Below the pieces are notes generated by a model. The model did not search any database. It was not told where the DNA came from and saw only the letters and a list, made by a program, of their open reading frames with translations. This document shows positions 55,474 through 64,000 of a DNA stretch of 64,000 bases, one piece after another. A program made the position numbers and the translations under genes. Numbering within the stretch: the first letter of the stretch is position 1; every line of letters starts with the position of its first letter. The DNA is from Slackia equolifaciens (GTDB taxonomy: Bacteria; Actinomycetota; Coriobacteriia; Coriobacteriales; Eggerthellaceae), in contig NZ_QIBX01000008.1 in NCBI RefSeq assembly GCF_003725995.1, positions 45,975 through 109,974 on the forward strand, in the 5' to 3' direction.

Positions 55474-55757
55474 GGCGCATATTATCGCGCGTTTGCCCTG
55501 CGTTCATAAAGAAACCGTAGGAAATCCTACCGCCCCAGCGCGCGGCTTTGTGCATCCGTGAACGGGTTGAGTTTCCGGTGACAGTATTGGAGAAACGATG
55601 CGTTCGTAAACGATTGGATGAACGACTTGCAAAAAGGGGAGAAACGTGGTTAAGGTTGTCTCCGCGCTTAAAAAAGAACGCACGCGCGATATGATGTCGC
55701 GTAAAGACACACTCCGCCTTCCTCGAACCACAATCGCACCACGAAGGGTTTTCAGAT

Positions 55758-57329
55758 ATGAGCACTTCCAGATCAGGCAATCATCCCTCAGGCCGCCCCT
55801 CCGTTGCGGGCAAGCGCACCGTTCACGGCAGCGGATCCGCATCGAAATATTCGCGTGATTCCTACGTCGGACGCAGGTCATCCTCTCCGAGCGCACGCCG
55901 CACCATCGGCGGCTCTTCCGTTGCGCACGACGCCGATGACGCTGCGCGCATGGCAGGCGGCACCGGACGCCAGGGGGCAATCGCAGACGCTTCCGACACC
56001 GGGCGTTACAGCGTGGCGCCCGATCCCTCTAGCACCGGGCGCTACGCCGCAGACCGCTATGCGGGACGCAGCTCCTCGGGCAGACCGTCGGTGCGTTCGG
56101 GAAGAACGAACACGCGCCGATCGGGCACCTCATACGAACCGCTTTTCGACGAGTCCGCCGACGGCATCGGCCGCTCCATCCGCCGCCGCCGCGCGCTGAC
56201 GCGCGGCGTTATCGCCCTGGCCGCCATCGCCGTCGCAATAGGAGGCGTGGTGTTTTTCATGTCGAATGCGCCCATCACGGTGAGCGTGAACGGCAACTCC
56301 ATAGATCTGTCGGGCGCCAAAACGGTTCAGGCCGCGTTCGAGGCGGCAGGCGAGCCCGCGAAGGCAGGCAACCTGGTGGATGTCGAAGGGGCCACGCTCG
56401 AAGAGGGCAAGGGATACCAGTTCTCGTTCGCCGTGAACGGCCAGCCCGGCACCGACCCCACCTCTCCGCTCAAAGAGGGCGACGCGGTGGTGTTTTCCGA
56501 CGGCGGAGATATCGAGGAAGAGTCCGACTCGACAGACGAGCCCATACCCCACGAAACAGTGGACCAGGGATATGGCCCTATCCATATGGTTGACAACCCC
56601 GGAGCCGATGGCGTGAAGACCACGAAGACCGGGAAGATTTCGGGCAAAACTGTCACGCAAACCACTGCCGAGCCGCAAGATCGCGTCTATCGCCGCTACT
56701 ATCCCGACACGGGCGAGGACAAAGTGGTGGCGCTCACCTTCGACGACGGCCCCTGGGACACTTCCACCGCCGAGATCTTGGACATCCTCAAGGCGAACGA
56801 CGCTAAAGCCACATTTTTCACCGTGGGCAACCGCATCGATGACAGCACGGCCGACCTGATAAAGCGCGAGGTAGCAGAAGGTCATCAAGTCTGCACGCAC
56901 ACGTGGGATCATGCCGCGGGCAGCGGGCAGGGGGTCAACCTATCGTTCATGTCCAAAGACGAACAGCGCGAGGAAATAACCAAGGGCATGAAGGCCATCT
57001 CCGACGTAACGGGCCAAGAGGCGAGCAAGGTGATTCGCTCCCCCGGCGGCAACTTCCCCACCGAGGTGTGGATGAACGTCGAAGACCTGATTACCGCCGA
57101 AATCGGATGGGATATCGACACCGAAGACTGGCGCAAGCCCGGATCCGATGCGATAGCCCAGGCCATCAAATGCGCCACGCCCGGCGATGTGATTTTGATG
57201 CATGACGGAGGCGGCGATCGCTCAGAAACGGTCGAAGCGCTGAAAGAAGCGCTGCCCTACCTAAAGAAGCAGGGGTTTCGCTTCATCACCATCGACGAGC
57301 TGATGCAGTACCCCAAGAAAGACATTTAA
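55758..57329 (+). CDS. Polysaccharide deacetylase (NodB) with membrane anchor
   Basis: This 523-aa protein has a long Ser/Arg-rich cytoplasmic head and one TM near residues 150-172 (GVIALAAIAVAIGGVVFFM). A small ubiquitin-like/DUF348-like segment follows (ITVSVNGNSIDLSGAKTVQA). The C-terminal NodB domain carries LTFDDGPWD, HTWDH and the later DVILMHDGGG. It likely deacetylates peptidoglycan or other wall glycans. It is divergent from the LCP genes, consistent with an envelope locus. Confidence 0.92.
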   Translation: MSTSRSGNHPSGRPSVAGKRTVHGSGSASKYSRDSYVGRRSSSPSARRTIGGSSVAHDADDAARMAGGTGRQGAIADASDTGRYSVAPDPSSTGRYAADRYAGRSSSGRPSVRSGRTNTRRSGTSYEPLFDESADGIGRSIRRRRALTRGVIALAAIAVAIGGVVFFMSNAPITVSVNGNSIDLSGAKTVQAAFEAAGEPAKAGNLVDVEGATLEEGKGYQFSFAVNGQPGTDPTSPLKEGDAVVFSDGGDIEEESDSTDEPIPHETVDQGYGPIHMVDNPGADGVKTTKTGKISGKTVTQTTAEPQDRVYRRYYPDTGEDKVVALTFDDGPWDTSTAEILDILKANDAKATFFTVGNRIDDSTADLIKREVAEGHQVCTHTWDHAAGSGQGVNLSFMSKDEQREEITKGMKAISDVTGQEASKVIRSPGGNFPTEVWMNVEDLITAEIGWDIDTEDWRKPGSDAIAQAIKCATPGDVILMHDGGGDRSETVEALKEALPYLKKQGFRFITIDELMQYPKKDI

Positions 57330-57487
57330 GCGCGAGATCCGCAAAGGAGCCTACGCGGGAAGCGAACGGGGGGTTATGGCGGGAGCGATGTCGCAAAAGC
57401 GTGTCCAATTAACCCTATGAGGGACCATGTGCGATGCATATCATTACGGAACCATGCGGTCTCATATAGAACCACCATATAGAAGAG

Positions 57488-57515
57488 AAAGGCGCCCGCT
57501 TGAGGCGCCTTTTTT
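57488..57515 (+). terminator. Rho-independent terminator after the polysaccharide deacetylase gene
   Basis: A 9-bp stem (AAAGGCGCC / GGCGCCTTT) with a 7-nt loop is followed by T residues. It lies about 160 nt past the stop codon. Confidence 0.85.
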
Positions 57516-57760
57516 ATTGCCGCCCGCTCGAAGGGGGATGGAGCAAGCAGCCTTTGAGACAGCGAGGATTCGAGCGAAGGGGGTAGTGTTTCGACTCGTT
57601 ATTTATCCTTGCACGAGAATAATAACACCTCTCATGCGGCTGCACAACATCTATATCCTAAATTGAGGATAATTATTGTGACGCCCGCAAAGCCCGACCG
57701 CTCGGCGGCGGCTGCGGAAGAGTCCGACCTCGACAGCAGCCGCGAAAAGCTGACCGCCCG

Positions 57761-57870
57761 GCAGCAGTCGCGAAAAACCCACCGCTCGATGGCGGTCGAG
57801 GAAAGCCGATTGCTGGGCAGTAGCCGCGGAAGAAACCCACCACTCGATGGCGGCTATAGGAAACGCCCTT
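57761..57870. repeat. Imperfect 56-bp tandem repeat
   Basis: GCAGCAGTCGCGAAAAACCC (57761) recurs as GCAGTAGCCGCGGAAGAAAC (57817), and the following CACCGCTCGATGGCGG recurs as CACCACTCGATGGCGG, with a period of 56 bp. A weaker partial copy lies before, near 57733. Confidence 0.5.
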
Positions 57871-57967
57871 CAAGCCCATTGACAAAACTACAGCCCCATC
57901 CCAACGAGGGAAATATTTCGCACGCGTTAAATCTGGGCACTTTCGCAGAATAAAGTGCGATAGCGTC

Positions 57968-57995
57968 TTGAAGCGGCGCCCCACGGTCCTATAAT
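57968..57995 (+). promoter_or_regulatory. Sigma-70-like promoter of the ilv operon
   Basis: TTGAAG (57968-57973) and TATAAT (57990-57995) are separated by 16 nt. Transcription would start near 58002, leaving a leader of about 320 nt before ilvD. Confidence 0.65.
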
Positions 57996-58320
57996 CAGTT
58001 CACTTGAGCAAATGCGACGACAGGGCGAGTAGGGACGAATCCATCCCACAGCAAGCAGGCGGTCTTGAGAACCTGCGATGGACGGCCCCGAAAACTCCCT
58101 CGAGCAGCCAGGCAGAACGCACGCCGCGCATGCGGGGCACCACGCCACAGCATGCCGCGCCGCACGGGCAACCCTCGTGCGGCGCTCGCGTCAGTACGCC
58201 TCGGCCGGCGCCACCGTTACCGGCATCGAGCGAAGCCCTCGCCTCGCCGCCCGCATCCTCGAGCGCCCCGCAGCCGCGGGCGTCAGAACCGCACACATTC
58301 GAGGAAAGCGAGTTGAACCG

Positions 58321-59985
58321 ATGCAGCTTCGAAGCGATGCCATCAAAAAGGGGCTTGCACGCGCCCCGCACCGCAGCCTTCTGAAGGCCGACGGCCTGAC
58401 CGACGAAGAGCTTGAGCGCCCCCTGGTCGCAGTCATCTCTGCGCAGAACGAGGTCATTCCCGGGCACATGCACCTGCAGACCATCGCCGACGCCGTAAAG
58501 GCAGGCGTGCGCATGGCCGGCGGCACCCCGCTTCAAATCAACACCATCGGCGTATGCGACGGCATTGCCATGAACCACGAAGGCATGCACTACTCCCTGA
58601 CCAGCCGCGAGGTCATCGCCGATAGCGTCGAATGCGCCGTACAGGGTCACCAGTTCGATGCCATGGTGCTCATCCCCAGCTGCGACAAAATCGTGCCCGG
58701 CATGCTCATCGCCGCGTGTCGCCTGAATATCCCCACCATGCTTGTGAGCGGCGGCCCCATGCTTGCCGGCCGCGACAAGCAGGGCAACGAGACCGACCTG
58801 AACACCCTCTTCGATGCCGTGGGCCAGGTGACCGCCGGCACCATGACCGAGGAGGAGTGCGCCTGGTTCGAAAACACCGCCTGCCCCACCTGCGGCAGCT
58901 GCTCGGGCATGTTCACCGCCAACTCTATTTGCTGCCTGTCCGAGGCGCTTGGCCTGGCCCTGCCCGGCAACGGCACCATCCCCGCCGTGTACTCCGAGCG
59001 CATTCGCCTGGCGAAGCACACCGGCATGAAGGTGATGGAGCTTTTGGAGAAGGGCACCTGCGCGCTCGACATCATCAATGAGAAGTCCATCCACAACGGC
59101 ATGGCGCTCGACATGGCATTCGGCGGCTCCACCAACACGATGCTGCACCTGACCGCCATCGCGCATGCGGCCGGCTGCCCCGTGACCATGGACGACTGGG
59201 ATCGCATCTCGGCCGAAACCCCCAACCTCACGCGCATCGCGCCCGCCGGCCCGCTCCACATCGAAGACCTCAACGCCGTGGGGGGCATCTCCGCCATCAT
59301 GGGCGAGCTCGGCCGCTGCGGCCTGCTGAACACCGACGCGCTCACCTGCCACGGCACCGTGGAGGAGTGGCTTGCCGAATGCCCGCCGGTGGACGGCGAG
59401 GTTGTGCGCTCCAAAGAAAACGCTTTCAGCCAGACCGGCGGCCTCAAGGTGGTGCGCGGCAACCTGGCGCCCGACTGCGGCGTGGTCAAGAAGAGCGCCG
59501 TTGACCCCGATATGTGGCAGCACTCCGGCCCCGCCCGCGTGTTCGAGAGCGAAGAGGAAGCCTGCAAGGCCATCTTCGGCGGCAAGATTAACCCCGGCGA
59601 CGTGGTGGTCATCCGCTACGAAGGCCCGGCTGGCGGCCCCGGCATGCGCGAGATGCTCACGCCCACCAGCGCCATCTGCGGCATGGGCCTGGCGAGCTCC
59701 GTGGCGCTCATCACCGACGGGCGCTTCTCCGGCGCCTCCAAGGGCCCGTGCATCGGCCACGTGTCCCCCGAAGCCGCAGCCGGCGGCCCCATCGCACTCG
59801 TGCATGAGGGCGATATTATCGACATCGACATCGAGGCCGGCCGCCTCGAGCTGAAGGTATCCGACGAAGAGCTTGCAGCGCGCCGCGCGGCATGGCAGCC
59901 GCCCGCGCCCAAGTACACCACGGGCGTGCTCTCGCGCTATGCCAAGCTCGTGACCAGCGCAGACAAGGGGGCGTATTTGTCATGA
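58321..59985 (+). CDS. ilvD: Dihydroxy-acid dehydratase
   Basis: This 554-aa iron-sulfur enzyme dehydrates dihydroxy acids in isoleucine and valine synthesis. Conserved blocks include [37 protein letters not shown] and the C-terminal [20 protein letters not shown]. Start 58321 ([14 protein letters not shown]) lies downstream of GAGGAAAGCGAG; a longer in-frame extension back to 58078 has no conserved residues. It is the first gene of the ilvD-ilvB-ilvN-ilvC operon. Confidence 0.96.
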   Translation: MQLRSDAIKKGLARAPHRSLLKADGLTDEELERPLVAVISAQNEVIPGHMHLQTIADAVKAGVRMAGGTPLQINTIGVCDGIAMNHEGMHYSLTSREVIADSVECAVQGHQFDAMVLIPSCDKIVPGMLIAACRLNIPTMLVSGGPMLAGRDKQGNETDLNTLFDAVGQVTAGTMTEEECAWFENTACPTCGSCSGMFTANSICCLSEALGLALPGNGTIPAVYSERIRLAKHTGMKVMELLEKGTCALDIINEKSIHNGMALDMAFGGSTNTMLHLTAIAHAAGCPVTMDDWDRISAETPNLTRIAPAGPLHIEDLNAVGGISAIMGELGRCGLLNTDALTCHGTVEEWLAECPPVDGEVVRSKENAFSQTGGLKVVRGNLAPDCGVVKKSAVDPDMWQHSGPARVFESEEEACKAIFGGKINPGDVVVIRYEGPAGGPGMREMLTPTSAICGMGLASSVALITDGRFSGASKGPCIGHVSPEAAAGGPIALVHEGDIIDIDIEAGRLELKVSDEELAARRAAWQPPAPKYTTGVLSRYAKLVTSADKGAYLS

Positions 59986-61838
59986 CAGCCGTCGACCCCA
60001 TTGCCGAGTACAAGGCGCGCGCCATTTCCGGTGCGCCCTTCGGGCCCGGCAGCCACACCGAAAAAGAAGGGCAGACCATGACCGGCGCCCAGGCCGTCAT
60101 CGCAAGCCTCGAAGCCGAGGGCGTTGATGTGATGTTCGGCTATCCGGGCGGTCAGGCCATCAAGATCTACGACGCCCTGTACGACTCCAAGAAAATCCGC
60201 CATGTGCTGGCGCGCCACGAACAGGGCGCCACGCACATGGCCGACGGCTACGCCCGCGCCACCGGCAAATGCGGCGTGGTGTTGGTGACAAGCGGCCCGG
60301 GCGCCACCAACACCGTCACGGGTATCGCCACTGCCTATATGGATTCCATCCCCATGGTGATCATCACCGGCCAAGTCACGCGCGGCGTCATCGGCACCGA
60401 CGCGTTCCAGGAGTCCGATATCGTGGGCATCACCATGCCGGTGGTCAAGCACAGCTTCCTTTTGCAGAGCACCGACGACTTGACCAAGACGTTCCGCGAA
60501 GCGTTCTACATCGCCACCACCGGACGCCCCGGCCCCGTGCTCATCGACATCCCCAGCGACCTTGCCAGCACGCAGATGGTGTTCCACTACCCCGATAGCG
60601 TGAACCTGCCCAGCTACCGCCCCACCTACAAGGGCAACGCAAAGCAGATCAAACAGGCCATCAACCTGCTTGCCCAGTCCAAGCGCCCGCTGCTCTACGT
60701 GGGCGGCGGTGTGGTCGCGAGCCACGCATGCGCCGAACTTTCGCGTTTCGCCGAAATGACGCAGATCCCCGTGGTCACCACGCTCATGGCGAAGGGCGCC
60801 TTCCCCACCTCCAACCCGCTTGACTTAGGTCCCGTTGGCATGCACGGCTCCAAATACGCCAACATGGCCATGACCGAATGCGACCTGCTCATCGCCGTGG
60901 GCGCACGGTTCTCCGACCGCGTAACGGGCAAGCTTTCCGAGTTCGCGCCGCACGCCAAGGTCATCCACATCGACATCGACCCTGCCGAGATCGGCAAGAT
61001 TCGCGATCCGCAGGTGCCCATCGTGGGCGACGCGCAGGGCATTCTCGCCGGCATGATCGAGCAGGCCGAAAAGGCGGGCATCGGCTCCGTAGGCGCGGAA
61101 TGGTTCGCTCAGTGCTGCGAATGGCGCAAGCGCTGGCCGTTCTACCATGACGAGTTCATCGATTACCCCAGCCAAATCGTGCCTGAGGTGGCGCTTGACG
61201 CGCTGTCCTCCAAGCTTGATTCCGCCACATCCATCGTCACCACCGAGGTGGGCCAGCATCAGATGTGGGCGCATCAGCACATCGCCCGCGACACGACGCG
61301 ATCCTTCCTTTCGAGCGGCGGCCTGGGCACCATGGGATTCGGCTTCCCCGCCGCCGTAGGCGCCAAGATCGGCTGCCCCGACAAGCAGGTGGTATGCGTT
61401 GCCGGCGACGGCAGTTTCCAAATGAACGAGCAGGAAATGGCCACCGCCATCATCAACAACGCCGCCGTGAAGGTGATGATCCTCGACAATCGCGCCTTAG
61501 GCATGGTTCATCAGTGGCAGAAGCTCTTCTATAACGAGCGCTACTCCTCCACCATCCTCGATCCTGTACCCGACTTCGTGAAGCTGGCCGATGCATACGG
61601 ATGGCAGGGCGAGCGCATAGAGGACCCCGACCAGGTTGAGGATGCCATTCAGCGCATGCTCGATGCGGAGGGGCCGTACCTTCTGGACGTAGCCATTTCG
61701 GCCGACCAGAACGTTTACCCCATGGTGGCGCCGGGCGCCGCGCTTGATGACATCATCGGCGCCATCGACCTTACGGTGGGCGGCGTGCGCGTGTCCGAGA
61801 AGGGCGCCGGAAATGCAGCGGCAAAGGAGGGCGAATAA
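59982..61838 (+). CDS. ilvB: Acetolactate synthase large subunit
   Basis: This ThDP-dependent enzyme condenses pyruvate units. The catalytic Glu region is [19 protein letters not shown], and there is a [14 protein letters not shown] block and a C-terminal ThDP motif [11 protein letters not shown]. Start 59982 overlaps the ilvD stop as ATGA; an internal ATG at 60078 (MTGAQAV), after AAGAAGGGCAG, is an alternative that would remove a 32-residue extension. It is 618 aa and is followed two nt later by the small subunit. Confidence 0.95.
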   Translation: MTAVDPIAEYKARAISGAPFGPGSHTEKEGQTMTGAQAVIASLEAEGVDVMFGYPGGQAIKIYDALYDSKKIRHVLARHEQGATHMADGYARATGKCGVVLVTSGPGATNTVTGIATAYMDSIPMVIITGQVTRGVIGTDAFQESDIVGITMPVVKHSFLLQSTDDLTKTFREAFYIATTGRPGPVLIDIPSDLASTQMVFHYPDSVNLPSYRPTYKGNAKQIKQAINLLAQSKRPLLYVGGGVVASHACAELSRFAEMTQIPVVTTLMAKGAFPTSNPLDLGPVGMHGSKYANMAMTECDLLIAVGARFSDRVTGKLSEFAPHAKVIHIDIDPAEIGKIRDPQVPIVGDAQGILAGMIEQAEKAGIGSVGAEWFAQCCEWRKRWPFYHDEFIDYPSQIVPEVALDALSSKLDSATSIVTTEVGQHQMWAHQHIARDTTRSFLSSGGLGTMGFGFPAAVGAKIGCPDKQVVCVAGDGSFQMNEQEMATAIINNAAVKVMILDNRALGMVHQWQKLFYNERYSSTILDPVPDFVKLADAYGWQGERIEDPDQVEDAIQRMLDAEGPYLLDVAISADQNVYPMVAPGAALDDIIGAIDLTVGGVRVSEKGAGNAAAKEGE

Positions 61839-61840
61839 TC

Positions 61841-62323
61841 ATGAAGCATATTCTCTCCGTGCTGGTTGAAAACAAGCCCGGCGTGCTCTCGCGCGTGACC
61901 GGCTTGATTTCGCGCCGTGGCTTCAATATCGAGTCGCTCACGGTGGCCCCCACCGAAGACGAAACCATGTCACGCATGACCATCGTTATGGATGCCGACG
62001 ACCTGGGCTACGAGCAAATCACCAAGCAGCTCCACAAGCTGGTAAGCACCTACAAAATCAGCGACATGACCGGCGAAGACACCATTGAGCGCGAACTGGC
62101 GCTATTCAAGGTGGCCGCCGGCCCGGAGCGCCGTCACGAGGTAATCGAGATCGCCAACGTGTTTCGCGCCAAAGTGGTGGACGTGGGCAAAAACTCGCTC
62201 ACCATCGAGGCCACGGGTGACGCCGATAAGCTGGGCGCCATGGAGGACCTCTTCCGCGCCTACGGCATCAAGCAGCTCACCCGCACGGGCAAGGTGGCGA
62301 TGTCACGCGGGGCGCGGGATTAG
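61841..62323 (+). CDS. ilvN: Acetolactate synthase small (regulatory) subunit
   Basis: This 160-aa ACT-domain regulatory subunit (LSVLVENKPGVLSRVTGL, FNIESLTV) confers valine feedback control. The start follows AAAGGAGGGCG. It begins 2 nt after the ilvB stop. Confidence 0.94.
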   Translation: MKHILSVLVENKPGVLSRVTGLISRRGFNIESLTVAPTEDETMSRMTIVMDADDLGYEQITKQLHKLVSTYKISDMTGEDTIERELALFKVAAGPERRHEVIEIANVFRAKVVDVGKNSLTIEATGDADKLGAMEDLFRAYGIKQLTRTGKVAMSRGARD

Positions 62324-62363
62324 GAGAGTTCCGCCGTTCTTCCGAACGGCGGACAACTCGACG

Positions 62364-62467
62364 CTGCGGTGCGGTGCGGCGAGCCGCCTTGCCGCTCCAA
62401 GCCTTCCTCACGTAGCGCTGCTACGCTTCGTCAGGCTTTCACGGCAATTCGCCCCACCGCACCGCCC
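62364..62467. repeat. Long imperfect palindrome followed by a T-run
   Basis: GCGGTGCGGTGCGGCGA near the left pairs with TCGCCCCACCGCACCGC near the right. A nested AAGCCT/AGGCTT stem and TTGCCG/CGGCAA lie within. TTTTTT at 62477 follows about 10 nt after, so it may act as a partial terminator within the operon. Confidence 0.55.
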
Positions 62468-62506
62468 CTCGCTGACTTTTTTGGCGACCTGCAGGACTGC
62501 GTATCG

Positions 62507-62617
62507 GATGCCCGGCATGGGTGTGCCACGCGCAGTTCCGCACGAGCCGGACGTGCCGTTCCCGGCACGTCCGTGCGAGCAGGACTGTTTGAGCATGGCG
62601 CACCCATGCCGGGCATC
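62507..62617. repeat. Second long nested palindrome before ilvC
   Basis: The outer arms 62507-62528 (GATGCCCGGCATGGGTGTGC then CA) and 62596-62617 are inverted repeats with one mismatch. Inside are CGCACG/CGTGCG and GGACGTGCCG/CGGCACGTCC pairs. Together they can fold into one long hairpin. Confidence 0.65.
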
Positions 62618-62673
62618 TGGGCTCGCAATATGTTCATCCAGTAATCAGCAGTCAAAGGAAAGGAAGATTGAGA

Positions 62674-63669
62674 ATGGCTGTTACTATTTACTATGAGAAC
62701 GACGTCGATCCCAAGGTTATTCAGGGCAAAAAGATCGCCGTCATCGGCTACGGCTCGCAGGGCCATGCGCATGCGCTGAACCTGATGGATTCCGGCTGTG
62801 ACGTGCGCGTCGGCCTGCGTGAGGGCTCTTCCAGCTGGGCCAAGGCAGAGGAGGCAGGCCTGAAGGTCACCGACATGGACACCGCCGCCGAAGAGGCCGA
62901 TCTCATCATGATTCTCGTTCCCGACGAGACCCAGCCCAAGGTGTATGAGGAGCACATCGCTCCGCACCTCAAGGCCGGCGATACCCTGGCATTCGCCCAT
63001 GGCTTCAACATCCACTACGGCTACATCAAGGCGCCCGAGGATGTGAACGTTATCATGTGCGCCCCTAAGGGCCCCGGCCACATCGTGCGTCGCCAGTTTG
63101 TCGAGGGCTCCGGCGTGCCTGACCTGGCTTGCGTGCAGCAGGACGCTACCGGCAACGCATGGGATATCGCGCTTTCCTACTGCTGGGGCGTGGGCGGTGC
63201 CCGCTCCGGCATCATCAAGGCCACTTTCAAAGAGGAGACCGAGGAAGACCTGTTCGGCGAGCAGGCAGTGCTCTGCGGCGGCCTCGTCGAGCTGGTCAAG
63301 GCCGGTTTTGAGACCCTGGTTGACGCCGGTTATCCGCCCGAGCTGGCCTATTTCGAGTGCTACCATGAAATGAAGATGATCGTTGACCTCATGTACGAGA
63401 GCGGCATCCACTTCATGAACTACTCCATCTCCAACACTGCCGAGTATGGCGAGTATTACGCCGGCCCCAAGGTTATCAACGAGCAGAGCCGCGAGGCCAT
63501 GAAGCTCATCCTGGAGCGTATCCAGAACGGCGAGTTCGCCAAGGAGTTCGTCGAGGATTGCAACAACGGCCATAAGTGGCTGCTCGAGCAGCGCGAGGCC
63601 ATCAACGAGCACGAGATCGAGAAGACGGGCGAAAAGATTCGCTCCATGTTCACCTGGATCAAGAAGTAG
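62674..63669 (+). CDS. ilvC: Ketol-acid reductoisomerase (class I)
   Basis: This 331-aa enzyme performs alkyl migration and NADPH reduction of acetolactate. The Rossmann motif GYGSQG is at residues 25-30, followed by the cofactor loop [13 protein letters not shown], then [12 protein letters not shown] and the C-terminal domain with YECYHEMK-type residues. Its length fits class I. ATG 62674 is chosen because AAGGAAG lies about 10 nt upstream. It is separated from ilvN by a palindrome-rich spacer. Confidence 0.96.
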   Translation: MAVTIYYENDVDPKVIQGKKIAVIGYGSQGHAHALNLMDSGCDVRVGLREGSSSWAKAEEAGLKVTDMDTAAEEADLIMILVPDETQPKVYEEHIAPHLKAGDTLAFAHGFNIHYGYIKAPEDVNVIMCAPKGPGHIVRRQFVEGSGVPDLACVQQDATGNAWDIALSYCWGVGGARSGIIKATFKEETEEDLFGEQAVLCGGLVELVKAGFETLVDAGYPPELAYFECYHEMKMIVDLMYESGIHFMNYSISNTAEYGEYYAGPKVINEQSREAMKLILERIQNGEFAKEFVEDCNNGHKWLLEQREAINEHEIEKTGEKIRSMFTWIKK

Positions 63670-63901
63670 TTCGCCGCGCCGCTCTTCCGAACGTCGCACT
63701 TCTCAAAGAAGCGCCGCGGCACTGCCCCGAGGACGTTAGCCGCATACGCATGAGATGAGTACAGGGCCCCGAGCAGCTGCTCGGGGCCCAGGAGTATGCA
63801 GGAGCTCTCTGGTATTGCTCAACCACCCAAATCTGGCAGAAAAATCGAGTATGTAATCCGAATAGCCGTCGCTTGGGACCGCGGACGTTTTCTTGTACAT
63901 C
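63670..63901. other. Region between ilvC and the partial transposase
   Basis: About 230 bases with a perfect 26-nt palindrome at 63764-63789 (GGGCCCCGAGCAG and its complement). No gene is supported. The terminal end of the insertion sequence lies somewhere within the last 60 bases. Confidence 0.45.
63764..63789. terminator. Perfect GC-rich palindrome downstream of ilvC
   Basis: GGGCCCCGAGCAG and its reverse complement abut. No T-tract follows, so it may be a weak terminator or another structural element. Confidence 0.4.
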
Positions 63902-64000
63902 CTACAGCACCGGATAGCCCAGCGCCGCGCGGCGCTCGTCCGGGGTGAGCCACCCGAGCTTCTGGGATATGCGCCCCTCGCGGAACCAGCGCATCCACTC
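63902..64000 (-). mobile_element. C-terminal end of an IS3-family transposase, cut by the window edge
   Basis: Reading the minus strand from the edge gives EWMRWFREGRISQKLGWLTP followed by DERRAALGYPVL and a stop at 63902. This matches the C-terminus of IS3/IS150-type DDE transposases (YNxxRIQxKLGYLSPxxYR). The catalytic core lies beyond the window, and the element's end is not resolved. Confidence 0.65.

Larger units (their letters stand above)
57330..58320. other. Long intergenic region and ilv leader
   Basis: About 990 bases. In order: a terminator at 57488-57515; a small dyad (57654-57671) in AT-rich sequence; a GC-rich tract with imperfect 56-bp repeats (57761 onward); a promoter at 57968-57995; and a leader of about 320 nt to ilvD with a strong hairpin near 58170-58195. 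No gene is supported. Confidence 0.5.
62324..62673. other. ilvN-ilvC spacer
   Basis: This 350-nt spacer holds two tandem long imperfect palindromes (separate entries), a small hairpin at about 62330-62358 and a T-run at 62477-62482. No reading frame is supported. Confidence 0.6.

Noticed and set aside
57609..57953. A 114-residue plus-strand frame in the spacer before ilvD
   Set aside because: It spans imperfect 56-bp repeats, has no ribosome site and shows no recognisable domain.
58002..58320. T-box leader before ilvD
   Set aside because: The first 30 nt look T-box-like (GACGACAGGGCGAGTA), but the AGGGTGGTACCGCG core is missing, so it is noted only as a possibility.

Overview
The window looks like chromosomal DNA from a high-GC anaerobic actinobacterium of the class Coriobacteriia, most likely family Eggerthellaceae (Eggerthella / Adlercreutzia / Slackia / Denitrobacterium relatives). 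This is inferred from three things. Exported Tat-dependent FAD reductases occur with a split tetraheme lipoprotein. LuxR-type regulators carry about 12 membrane segments. Many exported proteins have long Pro/Gln/Ala-rich tails. The genus cannot be fixed from the sequence alone.

Layout. 1-7.8 kb: a DEAD-box RNA helicase, then a roughly 5.4-kb block (DUF4143-type ATPase, a broken LuxR gene, a Tat-lipoprotein flavin reductase and its LuxR regulator). The block is bracketed by two diverged copies of the helicase 3' end plus terminator, which marks it as an insertion. 7.8-13.7 kb: a frameshifted SseB-like gene coupled to an EF-G paralogue, an AlbA_2-type regulator behind a large palindromic operator, and thiC. 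13.8-18.1 kb: a second respiratory module (LuxR membrane regulator, tetraheme cytochrome c lipoprotein, Tat flavoprotein). 18.4-30 kb: housekeeping and membrane genes (TM2 protein, UMF1-type MFS, phospholipase C-like protein, UPF0126 protein, MarR, HD hydrolase, heavy-metal exporter, RsgA, an OB-like exported protein, TrkH). 30-38.8 kb: exonuclease III, a broken ATPase gene, a VTT membrane protein, a PRC-barrel/YtxH pair, and a serS-led operon of poorly characterised proteins that ends in a free-standing cyanophycin-synthetase-like N-domain.

39-47 kb: a Phd/ParE-type toxin-antitoxin pair, an HD-GYP response regulator, a MerR-MFS operon whose transporter carries a perfect 93-bp tandem duplication, an orphan Hpt protein, a small membrane protein and a VanZ-RDD fusion. 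46.6-51.1 kb: hpt-ftsH followed by a folP-folK fusion. 51.5-57.3 kb: cell-envelope genes (two LCP-family proteins and a divergent polysaccharide deacetylase). 58-63.7 kb: an ilvD-ilvB-ilvN-ilvC operon for branched-chain amino acids, with a long leader and two large palindromes before ilvC. The right edge cuts an IS3-type transposase.

Functionally, the two flavin-reductase modules point to anaerobic respiration of specific small organic acceptors outside the cytoplasmic membrane, each with its own sensor-regulator. No CRISPR array, tRNA, rRNA or integrase was seen. The most unusual signals are the helicase-tail duplication around the 2.2-7.56 kb block, phased or palindromic operators (3.4, 10.7 and 18.2 kb), the repeat-bearing PRC-barrel protein, the in-frame transporter duplication and the palindromes inside the ilv operon.
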